A stretch of DNA of 64,000 nt from Antedon mediterranea (GCF_964355755.1 NC_092676.1:18646288-18710287), one strand, 5' to 3'. Shown: positions 60,901-62,664, counted from the stretch's first letter. The notes: a model not told the origin generated them from the letters alone. Numbers and translations: made by a program.

Positions 60901-62664
60901 CCACAATTTTACTTCTTTCAAATCTGATTGGTAGATGTGAATATGCTTCCTTTAAAAAATAGTGTTTAAATTTCTTTTTAAAACGTTAAACAGTTTTGCA
61001 TGAAAATGTATTGTTGTAAACAAACTGGTCACACCATAAAATGAGTTAAAATTATTAATTAGATTCTAGAGTACAATCTATTTAAATGTTAATTTAGTTT
61101 AACCATCGAGGTGGTTTAATTTAAATAGTTTCATAAGCAAAATCGAATTTATTTTTGTTTTTTATATGTTTGTTCACTTGTTTGGTTTTCTTATTATTGT
61201 CATCAGTTTTCTGTGTTATTTACATATATTTACTTAAATAACTAATAAACATTAAACCAACCTGATGGTTCTTGAGCTTTCAAATGTGTTCATACTTTTT
61301 AGAATACTTTTTGAAATCTGGACGTTTCTGAATTCCTTGATTTAAAATAATGGGGAAGAAAAGTAAAAATAAAATCTTAACTAAAACTGAACAGATAGAG
61401 GAGCATTTAATTCATGTTATAGTTCAGTTAATTTGTGATAAAAGCTTTGTTTTAACAATTTATTCAAAAAATTTGCTTTGAAATAATTTTTAGATTTGTA
61501 GTTTTTCTCCTTAATATATTGCTTCTGATCAAATTTGTTTTCATCGATCATCATGTTATATTCCAAACCATTGTAGAGTGTTTATGGAATATTCATTTAT
61601 TTTAATTTTCACTTTATTTTTATTGTTCTTTACACTTTATAAAAATAATAAAAAGAAAATTAATTTTGAATGAGAAAGCTATATTTTTTATTATAAATTT
61701 ATGATCAACAGTTTAGGATACATAGGTATAAACATACATATTTTTCAATGCAGTCTCTGCTACAAGATATTGATGGAAAGCGCCCTCAACTTGATCTCTT
61801 GGTCAGCAAAGCAAGGACGATACAACAAGAATCTGAAAATGAAGCAAATAAAGAGCAATTGCAAGAGAAAAGTAAGTAAACATTATTGGATGAACTTTGA
61901 CATGGTTTAAATTTGTATTTGTTGCTGAATTAAATCATACATTATTAATTTATATTCTCATTTTTTGATTCATGGAATAAATGATTGGATAGGAACTGAC
62001 ATTATCTGTATGTAAAGTATGATTTCATTGCATCAGATGGTTCAAAGGTTTTAGTACACAACATTTATTTTTAGGTTTTCTTGTTTTTGTTTTTTATATT
62101 TTTCAGCAAAAGGTTAACTATAAGCGAAATCATTTACTATCTTTTTAAAAGGCTTCAATCCTGTTCACAAGACAAAAATATATACAAGATGCTCTACATG
62201 AAATTAGTCTTTAATGTAAACCTTTGTCTTTGGTAATGGAGTTTTTTTCTGTCATGAGAAGATATCCTATTGTCTGACGCAATTCAACCCAGACCCTGCA
62301 TGGGATTGGTACCTTCTTAACCACCAAGCTACACTTCCACTCTGAGGTTGCGATTGTACTATGCAATGAGGATGGCCAGAGATTATCTATATTCCATGTT
62401 TCTCTGCTCTTTATGAATATTAATTGTATTAAAAAACATGTTTATTTTATAGTTGAAAAACTTGTTGCCTTATTTGACGAAGCTGCGGCCAAAGTTAGCT
62501 CACGTAAAGATCAACTGGAAGCCATGTTGTCAGAATCACAGCAGTTCCATGACCTTAAACAGGAGCTTCTAAACTGGATGTCCAAGATGGAGGGTCAGCT
62601 AGATTCCATGGACAATGTCAGTGATAGTGTTGACATTCTCAAGAATCAACTGGAATCACAAAAG
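532..62664 (+). CDS. DMD: dystrophin/utrophin orthologue, central rod, partial gene of 27 exons
   Basis: The gene encodes a cytoskeletal linker whose family joins cortical actin to the dystroglycan complex under the plasma membrane. Only the spectrin-repeat rod is here. The 27 exons are 532-861, 1402-1617, 2292-2405, 3614-3940, 4304-4471, 4880-5020, 5475-5627, 6048-6209, 6585-6713, 7215-7388, 8086-8412, 8854-9036, 10200-10343, 11276-11434, 15785-16474, 16656-16961, 24278-24670, 34357-34529, 36494-36644, 41952-42127, 42595-42745, 43820-43969, 46986-47177, 52274-52502, 53045-53229, 61754-61871 and 62453-62664. All introns are GT-AG and the frame stays open. Blocks such as FQKPADFE, LSEVKAEVEWVIKSGR, TWLTEAE and GKRPQL match recalled human dystrophin in the same order. 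Invertebrates usually have one gene ancestral to both DMD and UTRN, so the symbol stands for the family. The 5' and 3' ends are outside the window. Confidence 0.96.
862..1401. other. intron
   Basis: This is an AT-rich intron of 540 bp. I see nothing in it beyond the splice sites. Confidence 0.8.
1402..1617 (+). CDS. DMD: dystrophin exon, equals human exon 23 (R6 end, R7 start)
   Basis: The exon has 216 bp (72 codons, phase 0 at both ends), against 213 recalled for human. The acceptor is ttattacag and the donor is cag|gtgggt. The translation has ELQSTLSQQQTNYDYV, which parallels human ALQSSLQEQQSGLYYL, then AQWREVSGTLDERQ and ELKLWQ, which parallels KLRKIQ just before the human exon 24 boundary. 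Confidence 0.94.
1618..2291. other. intron with a dispersed-repeat fragment
   Basis: This is a 674-bp intron. Around 1828-1850 it holds tgtgcactttaaagagccc, the reverse complement of a motif that recurs near 12470 and 27862 (GGTTCTTTAAAGTGCAC). It is probably a scrap of a dispersed repeat. I see no coding sequence. Confidence 0.6.
2292..2405 (+). CDS. DMD: dystrophin exon, equals human exon 24 (R7 helix A)
   Basis: The exon has 114 bp (38 codons), the same length as recalled for human exon 24. The acceptor is ttcataatag and the donor is aag|gtaata. The translation is DEVNGLKRWMEDVNKFL followed by QAQLDQNK, against human NHIQTLKKWMAEVDVFL and KKQLKQCR. The intron frame after the donor stays open into a minisatellite, so intron retention would add repeat peptide rather than an immediate stop. 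Confidence 0.95.
2441..2998 (+). repeat. 24-bp intronic minisatellite, about 23 copies
   Basis: The unit is 24 bp, with core GGGAATCTTTTCTGCCTGT. Copies differ mainly at one site (ggaatg or ggagtg). One early unit carries three extra bases (ggaataatg), one has gggattc, and the last two are decayed. The length is a multiple of three and the unit lacks stops in more than one frame, so it gives long spurious ORFs reading GMGIFSAC or EWESFLPV. It begins about 35 bp after the exon donor at 2405. It is not a gene. Confidence 0.97.
2999..3613. other. intron remainder
   Basis: This AT-rich intron sequence leads to the acceptor aacccaactag at 3603-3613. I see nothing in it beyond that. Confidence 0.75.
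3614..3940 (+). CDS. DMD: dystrophin exon, equals human exons 25+26 (R7 end, R8 start)
   Basis: The exon has 327 bp, exactly the sum of recalled human exons 25 and 26 (156+171). The acceptor is acccaactag and the donor is aag|gtaaat. The block STAEPEFSAKMESDLDKLNT matches human NEAEPEFASRLETELKELNT, with the AEPEF core identical. The helix then runs MKLREDVEKTRECITRVDKDYG, where human has the ERDFEYKT loop. This is a good anchor for the whole alignment. Confidence 0.96.
3941..4303. other. intron
   Basis: This is a 363-bp AT-rich intron. I see no feature in it. Confidence 0.8.
4304..4471 (+). CDS. DMD: dystrophin exon, equals human exon 27 (R8 end)
   Basis: The exon has 168 bp (56 codons), against 183 in human. 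The acceptor is tttcaatttcag and the donor is aag|gttagt. The translation includes LTGLEEAWKLEMDKLESKCK, which matches human LETLTTNYQWLCTRLNGKCK at the end of the repeat, with KCK identical at the junction. It is five residues shorter than human, probably in a helix-helix loop. Confidence 0.92.
4472..4879. other. intron
   Basis: This is a 408-bp AT-rich intron. I see no feature in it. Confidence 0.8.
4880..5020 (+). CDS. DMD: dystrophin exon, equals human exon 28 (R9 helix A)
   Basis: The exon has 141 bp (47 codons), against 135 in human. The acceptor is ttttcattcag and the donor is gat|gtaggt. The translation ends LDAEEISEEID, which matches human GGAEEISEVLD, with the AEEISE core identical. 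Helix A is NWKKLKRLLAEESTWMDGF. Confidence 0.94.
5021..5474. other. intron containing a small inverted-repeat element
   Basis: This is a 454-bp intron. More than a third of it is the 165-bp element listed separately at 5069-5233. The rest is unremarkable. Confidence 0.75.
5069..5233. mobile_element. Harbinger-like MITE, copy 1
   Basis: The element is 165 bp and starts AGCTCTGTCTACACTAT. It ends with the inverted sequence ATAGTGTAGACAGAGCT. TAA flanks both sides (5066-5068 and 5234-5236). It has no coding capacity. Inside are the family blocks gatgtgccc, atatggtagtgatatg and gggcacatta. The 3-bp TAA duplication fits PIF/Harbinger insertion, which is an inference from ends only. Confidence 0.85.
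5475..5627 (+). CDS. DMD: dystrophin exon, equals human exon 29 (R9 end)
   Basis: The exon has 153 bp (51 codons), against 150 in human. The acceptor is caattttacag and the donor is agg|gttagc. The block LARTLTEQDIMVANVEREVQ matches human ILAQTLTDGGVMDELINEEL, and the exon ends EEVTKR against HEEAVRR. Confidence 0.93.
5628..6047. other. intron containing a small inverted-repeat element
   Basis: This is a 420-bp intron. About a third is the element at 5788-5922. In vertebrates the Dp260 promoter lies in the corresponding intron 29. I see no candidate first exon in this short version. Confidence 0.75.
5788..5922. mobile_element. Harbinger-like MITE, copy 2
   Basis: This 135-bp relative of the copy at 5069 starts AGCACTGTCTACAT and ends ATAGTGTAGACAGACT. 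It contains atatggtagtgatatg twice. TAA precedes it and TTA follows. It is shorter and more decayed than copy 1. Confidence 0.8.
6048..6209 (+). CDS. DMD: dystrophin exon, equals human exon 30 (R10 helix A)
   Basis: The exon has 162 bp (54 codons), the same length as recalled for human. The acceptor is catttattag and the donor is gag|gtttac. The block ERDMLSLQNWITNVDKTL corresponds to human EKSLHLIQESLTFIDKQL, and SDVPEEFE corresponds to QMPQEAQK at the exon end. Confidence 0.93.
6210..6584. other. intron with a tRNA-like fragment on the minus strand
   Basis: This is a 375-bp intron. On the minus strand about 6395-6455 reads like a decayed tRNA-type head (gtggcgtaattgttaggcct). It is one of several such fragments in the window and is probably SINE-derived. 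Confidence 0.45.
6585..6713 (+). CDS. DMD: dystrophin exon, equals human exon 31 (R10 middle)
   Basis: The exon has 129 bp (43 codons), against 111 in human. The acceptor is ttgtttatttcag and the donor is agg|gtaaga. The translation runs from QLKLEFASRENDYDDID through MEQTHEGASHRMQQQIDMLR. It is six residues longer than human in a variable helix, but the flanking exons fix its identity. Confidence 0.9.
6714..7214. other. intron with a dispersed SINE-like repeat
   Basis: This is a 501-bp intron. About 6859-7035 (gtacaccggtatacc... gtacaagttctttattgtgcac) resembles the unit near 12430-12630 in order of motifs. It is probably a decayed copy of the same tRNA-derived SINE-like family. Confidence 0.5.
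7215..7388 (+). CDS. DMD: dystrophin exon, equals human exon 32 (R10 end, R11)
   Basis: The exon has 174 bp (58 codons), the same length as recalled for human. The acceptor is ttttccaaacag and the donor is atg|gtaatt. FRKFQKPADFEPKM against human FRLFQKPANFEQRL is the clearest single match in the gene. The exon ends EVIQTQLDACM where human has EVVQSQLNHCV, with the intron at the same residue. Confidence 0.97.
7389..8085. other. intron with a GGGGACA-type repeat scrap
   Basis: This is a 697-bp intron. Around 7829-7908 it has several GGGACACC, TCCCCT and AGGGGTGTCCCC strings in both orientations. They are similar to the text at 37612-37684 and inside the 144-bp array at 47273. It is probably the same dispersed repeat type. 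Confidence 0.5.
8086..8412 (+). CDS. DMD: dystrophin exon, equals human exons 33+34 (R11 end, R12 start)
   Basis: The exon has 327 bp, equal to recalled human exons 33+34 (156+171). The acceptor is aattgttag and the donor is gag|gtaata. GFYKTLSEVKAEVEWVIKSG against human NLYKSLSEVKSEVEMVIKTG is nearly identical. So are QLENPAELTERLNGLK against QTENPKELDERVTALK, and KALKLSRKLKKEMIALSEWM against KCLKLSRKMRKEMNVLTEWL. This is the best conserved exon in the window. Confidence 0.98.
8413..8853. other. intron
   Basis: This is a 441-bp AT-rich intron. I see no feature in it. Confidence 0.8.
8854..9036 (+). CDS. DMD: dystrophin exon, equals human exon 35 (R12 end)
   Basis: The exon has 183 bp (61 codons), against 180 in human. 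The acceptor is ttgtattattcag and the donor is aag|gtaagg. The translation runs from KLELESRKCKPKLKEMG to QYADFTEKIVMRQDAIK. It matches human KQKVHLKSITEVGEAL to WIAVTSRAEEWL in layout rather than in residues. Confidence 0.92.
9037..10199. other. intron
   Basis: This is a 1163-bp intron. Its only notable content is the GC-richer patch at about 9718-9850, listed separately. The rest is plain AT-rich sequence. Confidence 0.7.
9718..9850 (-). other. possible antisense terminal exon
   Basis: On the minus strand an acceptor-like site (ctttttttgtgtag, ending at 9851) is followed by an open frame of 43 residues to a TAG at 9718-9720. The residues include FLAYGTKIRMKSNISIVCSA and end QQDQNND. The stretch is richer in GC and CpG than the intron around it. 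Another frame from the same acceptor also stays open for 26 codons. I recognise no family and see no upstream partner exon. It could be the last exon of a gene nested antisense, or chance. Confidence 0.25.
10200..10343 (+). CDS. DMD: dystrophin exon, equals human exon 36 (R13 helix A)
   Basis: The exon has 144 bp (48 codons), against 129 in human. The acceptor is attggttccag and the donor is aag|gtatat. NVTSIRMWLTAVEKSL corresponds to human NVDHITKWIIQADTLL, the start of R13. Confidence 0.92.
10403..10813. mobile_element. foldback element with 33-bp perfect inverted ends
   Basis: The ends at 10403-10435 and 10781-10813 are exact inverted copies over 33 bp, starting ACAAAGAACTTATAACACAA. The interior is GC-rich for this window (gcgggcgccc, gcagcgccccctcc). 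It also holds an 85-bp direct duplication at 10538-10622 and 10623-10707. No protein is encoded. It looks like a non-autonomous foldback or MITE element, and no clear target-site duplication is seen. Confidence 0.8.
10538..10707 (+). repeat. 85-bp tandem duplication inside the foldback element
   Basis: Two copies of an 85-bp unit begin agtcaattactctaycccc and differ at only a few positions. They share gatcccctctatgatttt and gatgcgggcgccctactcc. The near identity suggests a recent duplication. Confidence 0.9.
11276..11434 (+). CDS. DMD: dystrophin exon, equals human exon 37 (R13 end)
   Basis: The exon has 159 bp (53 codons), against 171 in human. The acceptor is atttttacag and the donor is aag|gtaaag. 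GRRVVEPELIALNQKWEEDC matches human CRKLVEPQISELNHRFAAIS, with VEP identical. RRIK at the end corresponds to HRIK, just before the acidic insert in the next exon. Confidence 0.95.
11748..12314. mobile_element. GC-rich foldback element with CTCCGGAG palindromes
   Basis: The ends read TACCCCTTTCACACCAAAA (from 11748) and the inverse TTTTGGTGTGAAAGGGGTA (to 12314). TAA flanks both sides. The terminal motif ggtgtgaaagg also recurs inside near 11811, 11912 and 12215. The 8-bp palindrome CTCCGGAG, or a near copy, occurs about seven times. The middle is AT-rich. It encodes nothing recognisable. The TAA duplication suggests the Harbinger group. Confidence 0.8.
12430..12630 (-). repeat. tRNA-derived SINE-like repeat
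   Basis: On the minus strand it contains gtcgccgagcggttaagaca, similar to the A box of Ser/Leu tRNAs, and about 45 bases on gggttcgaggctc, similar to a B box. The other side carries ggttctttaaagtgcacatg, a motif seen again near 6884, 1828 (inverted) and 27862. It is probably a SINE with a type II tRNA head. Confidence 0.55.
12631..15784. other. large intron remainder with SINE-like scraps
   Basis: This is AT-rich intron. Near 14325-14520 is a mixed repeat (tggatttatatagcaccta, then a tRNA-like stretch with gaaccccgg). Near 15590-15720 is another scrap with cttgccaaaggatacaag and gtatcgaaccc. I found no exon before the acceptor ttttttccag at 15775-15784. Confidence 0.6.
15785..16474 (+). CDS. 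DMD: dystrophin exon, human exon 38 equivalent with acidic insert
   Basis: The exon has 690 bp (230 codons), against 123 bp in human. The acceptor is tattttttccag and the donor is ttg|gtgagt. The last 40 or so residues (YVKEFNEILDQTLFAINLF, then NLKHEDFEHDLENS) match human LKELEQFNSDIQKLLEPL and NLKEEDFNKDMNEDN at the start of R14. The preceding 185-190 residues have no human partner. They are rich in Glu, Asp, Ser and Asn (for example EELENSQNFHSHALESD), with few prolines and no spectrin heptads after the first 25. They probably form an extra disordered hinge. I do not recognise them in any other protein. Confidence 0.94.
16656..16961 (+). CDS. DMD: dystrophin exon, equals human exons 39+40 (R14, R15 start)
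   Basis: The exon has 306 bp (102 codons), against 138+153 in human. The acceptor is ttttctatag and the donor is gag|gtaaga. DLINRGEQIIDETKIKEPR matches human ELLQRGDNLQQRITDERKR. PQWYQYQKDSNDFDQWL matches SHQWYQYKRQADDLLKCL, with the QWYQY core identical. Confidence 0.96.
19080..20560. promoter_or_regulatory. candidate intronic regulatory area
   Basis: This stretch is less AT-rich and less repetitive than its surroundings. It carries gatgacgtcat (about 19107), two CAGGAAGT ETS-type sites (about 19627 and 19679), and two exact octamers ATGCAAAT (20158-20165 and 20269-20276). A CTTTGAT site follows near 20303. Such motifs are short and can occur by chance. The reason to note it is the cluster next to a TATA-bearing candidate promoter. 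This is inference only. Confidence 0.25.
20669..20742 (+). repeat. 22-bp tandem repeat, 3.4 copies
   Basis: The unit is tgaatattcatagtacttga plus ca, and the copies are identical. Each contains the palindrome TGAATATTCA. Confidence 0.97.
20971..21198 (+). other. candidate mini-gene or alternative first exon with hydrophobic peptide
   Basis: TATAAAA lies at 20971-20977. The ATG at 21068 has A at -3 and opens 35 codons to a TGA at 21173-21175. The AATAAA at 21193-21198 follows. The peptide is one long hydrophobic helix (IMMIILAYLLLFCSAFLILW) and then a short polar tail (KEHHT). Two readings are possible. It may be a stand-alone membrane micropeptide. Or the sequence acg|gtatga at 21169 may be a donor, which would join in phase 0 to the exon at 24278. 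AT-rich DNA often makes hydrophobic ORFs by chance. Confidence 0.25.
22139..22412. mobile_element. decayed foldback element, relative of 35639-36040
   Basis: It shares tatagttctagaatgaaaa, caatcaaatg and gacgtcatttga with the intact element at 35639-36040 in the same order. It is internally palindromic around 22220. The terminal repeats are eroded, with only cacactac recognisable at the right. Confidence 0.65.
24278..24670 (+). CDS. DMD: dystrophin exon, equals human exons 41+42 (R15 end, R16 start)
   Basis: The exon has 393 bp (131 codons), against 183+195 in human. The acceptor is gttatttgtag and the donor is aag|gtgaga. RRWLEVESQFQQYKRPI matches human KRWREIESKFAQFRRLN. The following VIIEESVEAVHTSFTFDEQW takes the place of the short non-repeat insert that human has between R15 and R16. 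R16 helix A then begins. Confidence 0.96.
24890..24996 (+). mobile_element. possible LINE 3' tail
   Basis: The sequence runs gtgcacaaccccagggagtt, then gattaaataaagttgaattg and gaattg. This is the type of short-repeat 3' end typical of CR1/jockey-like LINEs. There is no coding part. Confidence 0.4.
27025..27134 (+). repeat. G-rich tandem repeat (AAAGGGGGTT type)
   Basis: About four imperfect units of around 26 bp read gggggttcgtcggttggttg or gggggttggtcagttggttg, separated by aaaa. The repeated G5 and GG runs could form G-quadruplex structures on the + strand. Confidence 0.9.
27590..27920 (+). repeat. doubled SINE-like unit
   Basis: Two diverged copies of roughly 190 bp each carry ctttntgaaagatgaactgg, gttctttaaagtgcac and agtccactgatgaac. 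The shared gttctttaaagtgcac links them to the SINE-like repeat at 12430. The open frame across them is not a gene. Confidence 0.6.
28565..28664. mobile_element. Harbinger-like MITE, copy 3, truncated
   Basis: It starts after TAA with a degraded end (ggtctatttctacactatc). It continues through gatgtgcccatatatgg and catatcactaccatact, then stops without the right terminal repeat. Confidence 0.75.
29658..29693 (+). other. candidate alternative first coding exon
   Basis: The ATG at 29658 is in strong context (aataATGG) and opens 12 codons, MDDFRCYSPEVW, directly followed by a consensus donor tgg|gtaagt. Splicing to the exon at 34357 would keep phase 0. A GA-rich stretch (29520-29582) and AT-rich tttaaaataaaac (about 29607) lie upstream. 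Vertebrate DMD has internal promoters with short unique N-termini, so this is plausible. No direct evidence exists in the sequence. Confidence 0.25.
32339..32730 (+). repeat. purine-rich imperfect minisatellite
   Basis: Variants of ggaaaggacactggaaggca and gaaattgaaagtgcacttga repeat irregularly. The + strand is strongly purine-biased, so the minus strand shows long but spurious frames rich in Phe, Pro, Ser and His. It is not a gene. Confidence 0.85.
34357..34529 (+). CDS. DMD: dystrophin exon, equals human exon 43 (R16)
   Basis: The exon has 173 bp, the same as recalled human exon 43, and ends in phase 2 as human does. The acceptor is gttattttgtag and the donor is aag|gtaaat. AIKEALDTLTANVEGVSAEQ corresponds to human NIKDSLQQSSGRIDIIHSKK. 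VEKEYNDRE at the end corresponds to VNKMYKDRQ. Confidence 0.96.
34530..36493. other. intron with an intact foldback element
   Basis: This is a 1964-bp intron. Its main feature is the element at 35639-36040, listed separately. The rest is AT-rich. Confidence 0.75.
35639..36040. mobile_element. foldback MITE with 31-bp perfect terminal inverted repeats
   Basis: The ends AAGGCCCATTCACACTAGGA (from 35639) and the exact inverse (to 36040) match over 31 bp, and TA flanks both sides. The two halves are also complementary further in: tttcgttctaggactat pairs with atagttctagaatgaaa, and catgacgtcat recurs. The whole 402 bp could fold back. It has no coding capacity. The TA duplication fits the Tc1/mariner style. 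Confidence 0.88.
36494..36644 (+). CDS. DMD: dystrophin exon, equals human exon 44 (R17 helix A)
   Basis: The exon has 151 bp (148 in human). It enters in phase 2 and leaves in phase 0. The acceptor is tttcattttag and the donor is cca|gtaagt. FEVNIIQWRQLHSDLRNLAT followed by WLTEAE matches human FDRSVEKWRRFHYDIKIFNQ followed by WLTEAE, with WLTEAE identical. Human R16-R17 bind nNOS. Whether this form does cannot be told from sequence. Confidence 0.97.
36675..36890. mobile_element. Harbinger-like MITE, copy 4, with internal 21-bp array
   Basis: It starts AGCTCTGTCTACACTAT and ends ATAATGTAGACAGAGCT, with TAA on both sides. Inside, a 21-bp unit (catatttgggcatatcacta plus c) is repeated 5.6 times at 36751-36868. 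This makes the copy longer (216 bp) than its relatives. Confidence 0.9.
37756..37827 (+). tRNA. tRNA-like gene, Glu-type body with anticodon ATC
   Basis: This is a 72-nt cloverleaf. The acceptor GCCCCAG pairs with TTGGGGC. The D arm is GTCT-AATGGTTA-GGGC, the anticodon loop is ATATCAA, and the T stem CCGAG/CTCGG carries a TTCGAGT loop. The discriminator is G, and a TTTTTT pol III stop follows at 37830. The anticodon ATC would read GAT (Asp). The body (TGGTCTAATGGTTAGG, CGG variable loop) looks most like tRNA-Glu, in which only the first anticodon base would differ. Position 27-43 is an A-A mismatch and the D stem is G-T rich. It may be functional, a pseudogene or SINE-derived. Confidence 0.6.
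37891..37920. repeat. short perfect hairpin
   Basis: CAGGGAAGAGT and ACTCTTCCCTG are separated by 8 bases, giving an 11-bp stem. It lies between the two tRNA-like copies. No function is evident. Confidence 0.9.
37993..38058 (+). pseudogene. second tRNA-like copy, T stem deleted
   Basis: This is a tandem copy of the gene at 37756 with its flanks (ctatccaatcgagtttgaac upstream and cattctcacagatt downstream). It has a good D stem (GTCT/GGAC) and anticodon stem with the same ATATCAA loop. It lacks six bases that form the 5' half of the T stem, so it cannot fold fully. A TTTTT stop follows. It is most likely dead. Confidence 0.7.
41952..42127 (+). CDS. DMD: dystrophin exon, equals human exon 45 (R17 end)
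   Basis: The exon has 176 bp, identical to recalled human exon 45, in phase 0 and out in phase 2 as in human. The acceptor is ttattttgtcag and the donor is gag ag|gtaaga. VLEDGIARHQQTVTSLNHTG matches human ELQDGIGQRQTVVRTLNATG. MLQEKLDNLNVRWRVVC matches ILQEKLGSLNLRWQEVC. Confidence 0.98.
42128..42594. other. intron
   Basis: This is a 467-bp intron. I see no feature in it. Confidence 0.8.
42595..42745 (+). CDS. DMD: dystrophin exon, equals human exon 46 (R18 start)
   Basis: The exon has 151 bp (148 in human). The first base completes an Arg codon. The acceptor is ttttttgtgcacaag and the donor is aag|gtactt. FEETSNKIDEYQEELMEIVH corresponds to human LEEQKNILSEFQRDLNEFVL. LQDKLQVAK corresponds to LKEKLEQVK. 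Confidence 0.94.
42746..43819. other. intron with ATC/ATT-rich simple sequence
   Basis: This is a 1074-bp intron. About 42757-42965 is degenerate simple sequence built of atc, att and tatc words. The open frame that runs on from the exon is its by-product. Confidence 0.8.
43820..43969 (+). CDS. DMD: dystrophin exon, equals human exon 47 (R18 end)
   Basis: The exon has 150 bp, identical in length to recalled human exon 47. The acceptor is cctgttgatag and the donor is aag|gtaagt. NRRQEQCLRLQQNGQKLLLS corresponds to human PLRQGILKQLNETGGPVLVS. LVTLTENWQK corresponds to LKQTNLQWIK. It has no internal Met near its start, so it is easy to miss as an ORF. Confidence 0.95.
43970..46985. other. intron (3.0 kb)
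   Basis: It contains a tRNA-like fragment on the minus strand at about 44101-44172 (gtgtagccgttaatatgctt, then agagttcaatcct), which is probably SINE-derived. A 118-codon open frame at 46320-46676 shows no recognisable domain. The rest is AT-rich. Confidence 0.6.
46986..47177 (+). CDS. DMD: dystrophin exon, equals human exon 48 (R19 start)
   Basis: The exon has 192 bp (64 codons), against 186 in human. The acceptor is tttacttccag and the donor is acg|gtaggt. VTYALPKYRLQIEDKI matches human VSRALPEKQGEIEAQI, with ALP identical. ELEELLRWVCASMELLE matches QLNHLLLWLSPIRNQLE. Confidence 0.96.
47273..48136 (+). repeat. 144-bp tandem array, six copies
   Basis: Each unit begins aattatgttttaa and runs through ccaccccttttttaggga, acacctaatcaggggacaat and cctatttagttaacactttc. 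The starts at 47273, 47417, 47561, 47705, 47849 and 47993 are exactly 144 bp apart, and a further start is at 48137. The first two units differ most, and units 4-6 are nearly identical. Confidence 0.97.
48609..48738. mobile_element. Harbinger-like MITE, copy 5, left end lost
   Basis: It shows gatgtgcccaaaatggtagt, gatatggtagtgatatgaga and ggcacatcacattttttt, then a decayed right end (atggtgtagactgagtt). The left inverted repeat is not recognisable. Confidence 0.75.
48896..48932 (+). repeat. (TCTA)n microsatellite
   Basis: About nine uninterrupted TCTA units. Confidence 0.97.
51480..51771 (+). promoter_or_regulatory. candidate internal promoter with 4-codon first exon
   Basis: This patch is GC-richer than its surroundings and has TGACGTAA (51588-51595) and TGAGTCA (51662-51668). 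The ATG at 51760 then reads MENE up to gag|gtaata, which would join in phase 0 to the exon at 52274. The evidence is weak. Confidence 0.15.
52274..52502 (+). CDS. DMD: dystrophin exon, equals human exons 49+50 (R19 end, hinge 3)
   Basis: The exon has 229 bp (102+109 in human). It is in phase 0 and leaves in phase 1 as human exon 50 does. The acceptor is tttacttacag and the donor is gaag|gtacta. VDKLNGDWQKLNSLAGKLKP corresponds to human LEDLSSEWKAVNRLLQELRA. The residues after it (VKMLNIEEDIWVQQE) replace the human Thr/Val-rich hinge 3. Confidence 0.94.
52503..53044. other. intron
   Basis: This is a 542-bp AT-rich intron. A phrase like aaaatacattttaaaatagg plus tatttgacaaactgt occurs twice (about 52566 and 52728), which suggests an old local duplication. 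Confidence 0.65.
53045..53229 (+). CDS. DMD: dystrophin exon, equals human exon 51 (hinge 3 end, R20 start)
   Basis: The exon has 185 bp, against 233 in human, entering in phase 1. The acceptor is cttttacaacag and the donor is aag|gtagga. FDNAVAELRDWLRLLDHML matches human FNRAWTELTDWLSLLDQVI. ICDLQEIEEMIGKQK matches VGDLEDINEMIIKQK, ending at the same residue as human. The missing 48 bases fall in hinge 3, which here reads APRPPSFRESTHQSPWPE. Confidence 0.98.
55545..55652 (+). CDS. candidate cassette exon, 36 codons, phase 0-0
   Basis: The acceptor cttattttgttggcag is good and the donor gag|gtctgt is weak. The 108-bp block has no stop in the phase needed to join exons 53229 and 61754. It is GC-richer than its surroundings and reads GVWSGILPIFYTLGPNDRQH then IGAMVVDIMTMLAQLE. 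Human has no residues at this point, since exons 51 and 52 join directly. It could be an alternative exon of this gene or a chance open block. I do not recognise the peptide. Confidence 0.35.
55676..55930 (+). repeat. 66-bp imperfect tandem repeat, about 3.5 copies
   Basis: The units share tatattcaaattacctgttt and atattcatatcagttgattt. Spacing is 64-68 bp and the end copies are decayed. Confidence 0.85.
56915..56986 (+). repeat. tRNA-like segment (SINE head), first copy
   Basis: This is 72 nt. The ends GGCATTAG and CTATTGCC pair with one mismatch, GAGGTTAATATG resembles an A box and TTCAAATCC a B box. The T stem is poorly paired, so it is unlikely to be a working tRNA. The phrase GTTAATATGCTYG recurs in the minus-strand fragment at 44101. 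Confidence 0.5.
56935..57234 (+). repeat. 150-bp tandem duplication
   Basis: Copies at 56935-57084 and 57085-57234 differ by only one or two bases near the end (ataattta / ataaatta). The unit includes most of the tRNA-like segment and an AT-rich tail with aaataaataaatataaat. The near identity points to a very recent event. Confidence 0.97.
57390..58158 (+). mobile_element. LINE 3' end (CR1/jockey-like), 5' truncated
   Basis: The open frame to the stop at 57971-57973 gives the C-terminal part of a non-LTR reverse transcriptase protein: NKLVGFIKR, then FKSIIRPVIEYASPVWFP, IESVQRRFTR and YEQRLRTLKLPTIYNRL. After the stop comes about 185 bp of 3' UTR ending in gaatatgaatatatgaatat, a short-repeat tail as in CR1/L2-type LINEs. 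The polymerase catalytic core and endonuclease are absent, so the copy is dead on arrival. Confidence 0.85.
58385..58718. mobile_element. TTAA-flanked MITE
   Basis: The ends AGATGTATTGTCCC and GGGACAATACATCT are exact 14-bp inverted repeats, each bordered by TTAA (58381-58384 and 58719-58722). The 334-bp interior is A/T-rich with no coding sequence. TTAA duplications are typical of piggyBac-type insertion, so a piggyBac-related MITE is likely. Confidence 0.85.
59190..60548 (+). repeat. 39-bp minisatellite array with higher-order pattern, about 35 copies
   Basis: The unit is ctacaaccaatcacttatct plus atgccacacctctttcttg. Before about 59700 the units are an older, more variable type (cacaccccctgttttg). 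After that they are regular. Because 39 is a multiple of three and lacks stops, several frames stay open and give spurious proteins of up to 337 residues (HLFLATNNHLSMP and the like). In the second half, variant units recur in a fixed order of four or five. Confidence 0.97.
60549..61753. other. intron remainder
   Basis: This AT-rich sequence leads to the acceptor tttttcaatgcag at 61741-61753. I see nothing in it beyond that. Confidence 0.75.
61754..61871 (+). CDS. DMD: dystrophin exon, equals human exon 52 (R20 middle)
   Basis: The exon has 118 bp, identical to recalled human exon 52, in phase 0 and out in phase 1 as in human. The donor is aaaa|gtaagt. SLLQDIDGKRPQLDLLVSKA matches human ATMQDLEQRRPQLEELITAA. 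It is short and lies in a frame that is closed on both sides, so it is visible only by homology. Confidence 0.97.
61872..62452. other. intron with a tRNA-like fragment on the minus strand
   Basis: This is a 581-bp intron. About 62262-62345 read on the minus strand gives gtgtagcttggtggttaaga and then gggtctgggttgaatt, a tRNA-type A and B box pair. It is probably another SINE head. Confidence 0.5.
62453..62664 (+). CDS. DMD: dystrophin exon, equals human exon 53 (R20 end, R21 start)
   Basis: The exon has 212 bp, identical to recalled human exon 53, entering in phase 1 (an Ile codon split as in human) and leaving in phase 0. The acceptor is tttattttatag and the donor is aag|gtttgt. IEKLVALFDEAAAKVSSRKD matches human IERIQNQWDEVQEHLQNRRQ. 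VDILKNQLESQK matches VDAIQKKITETK. Confidence 0.97.
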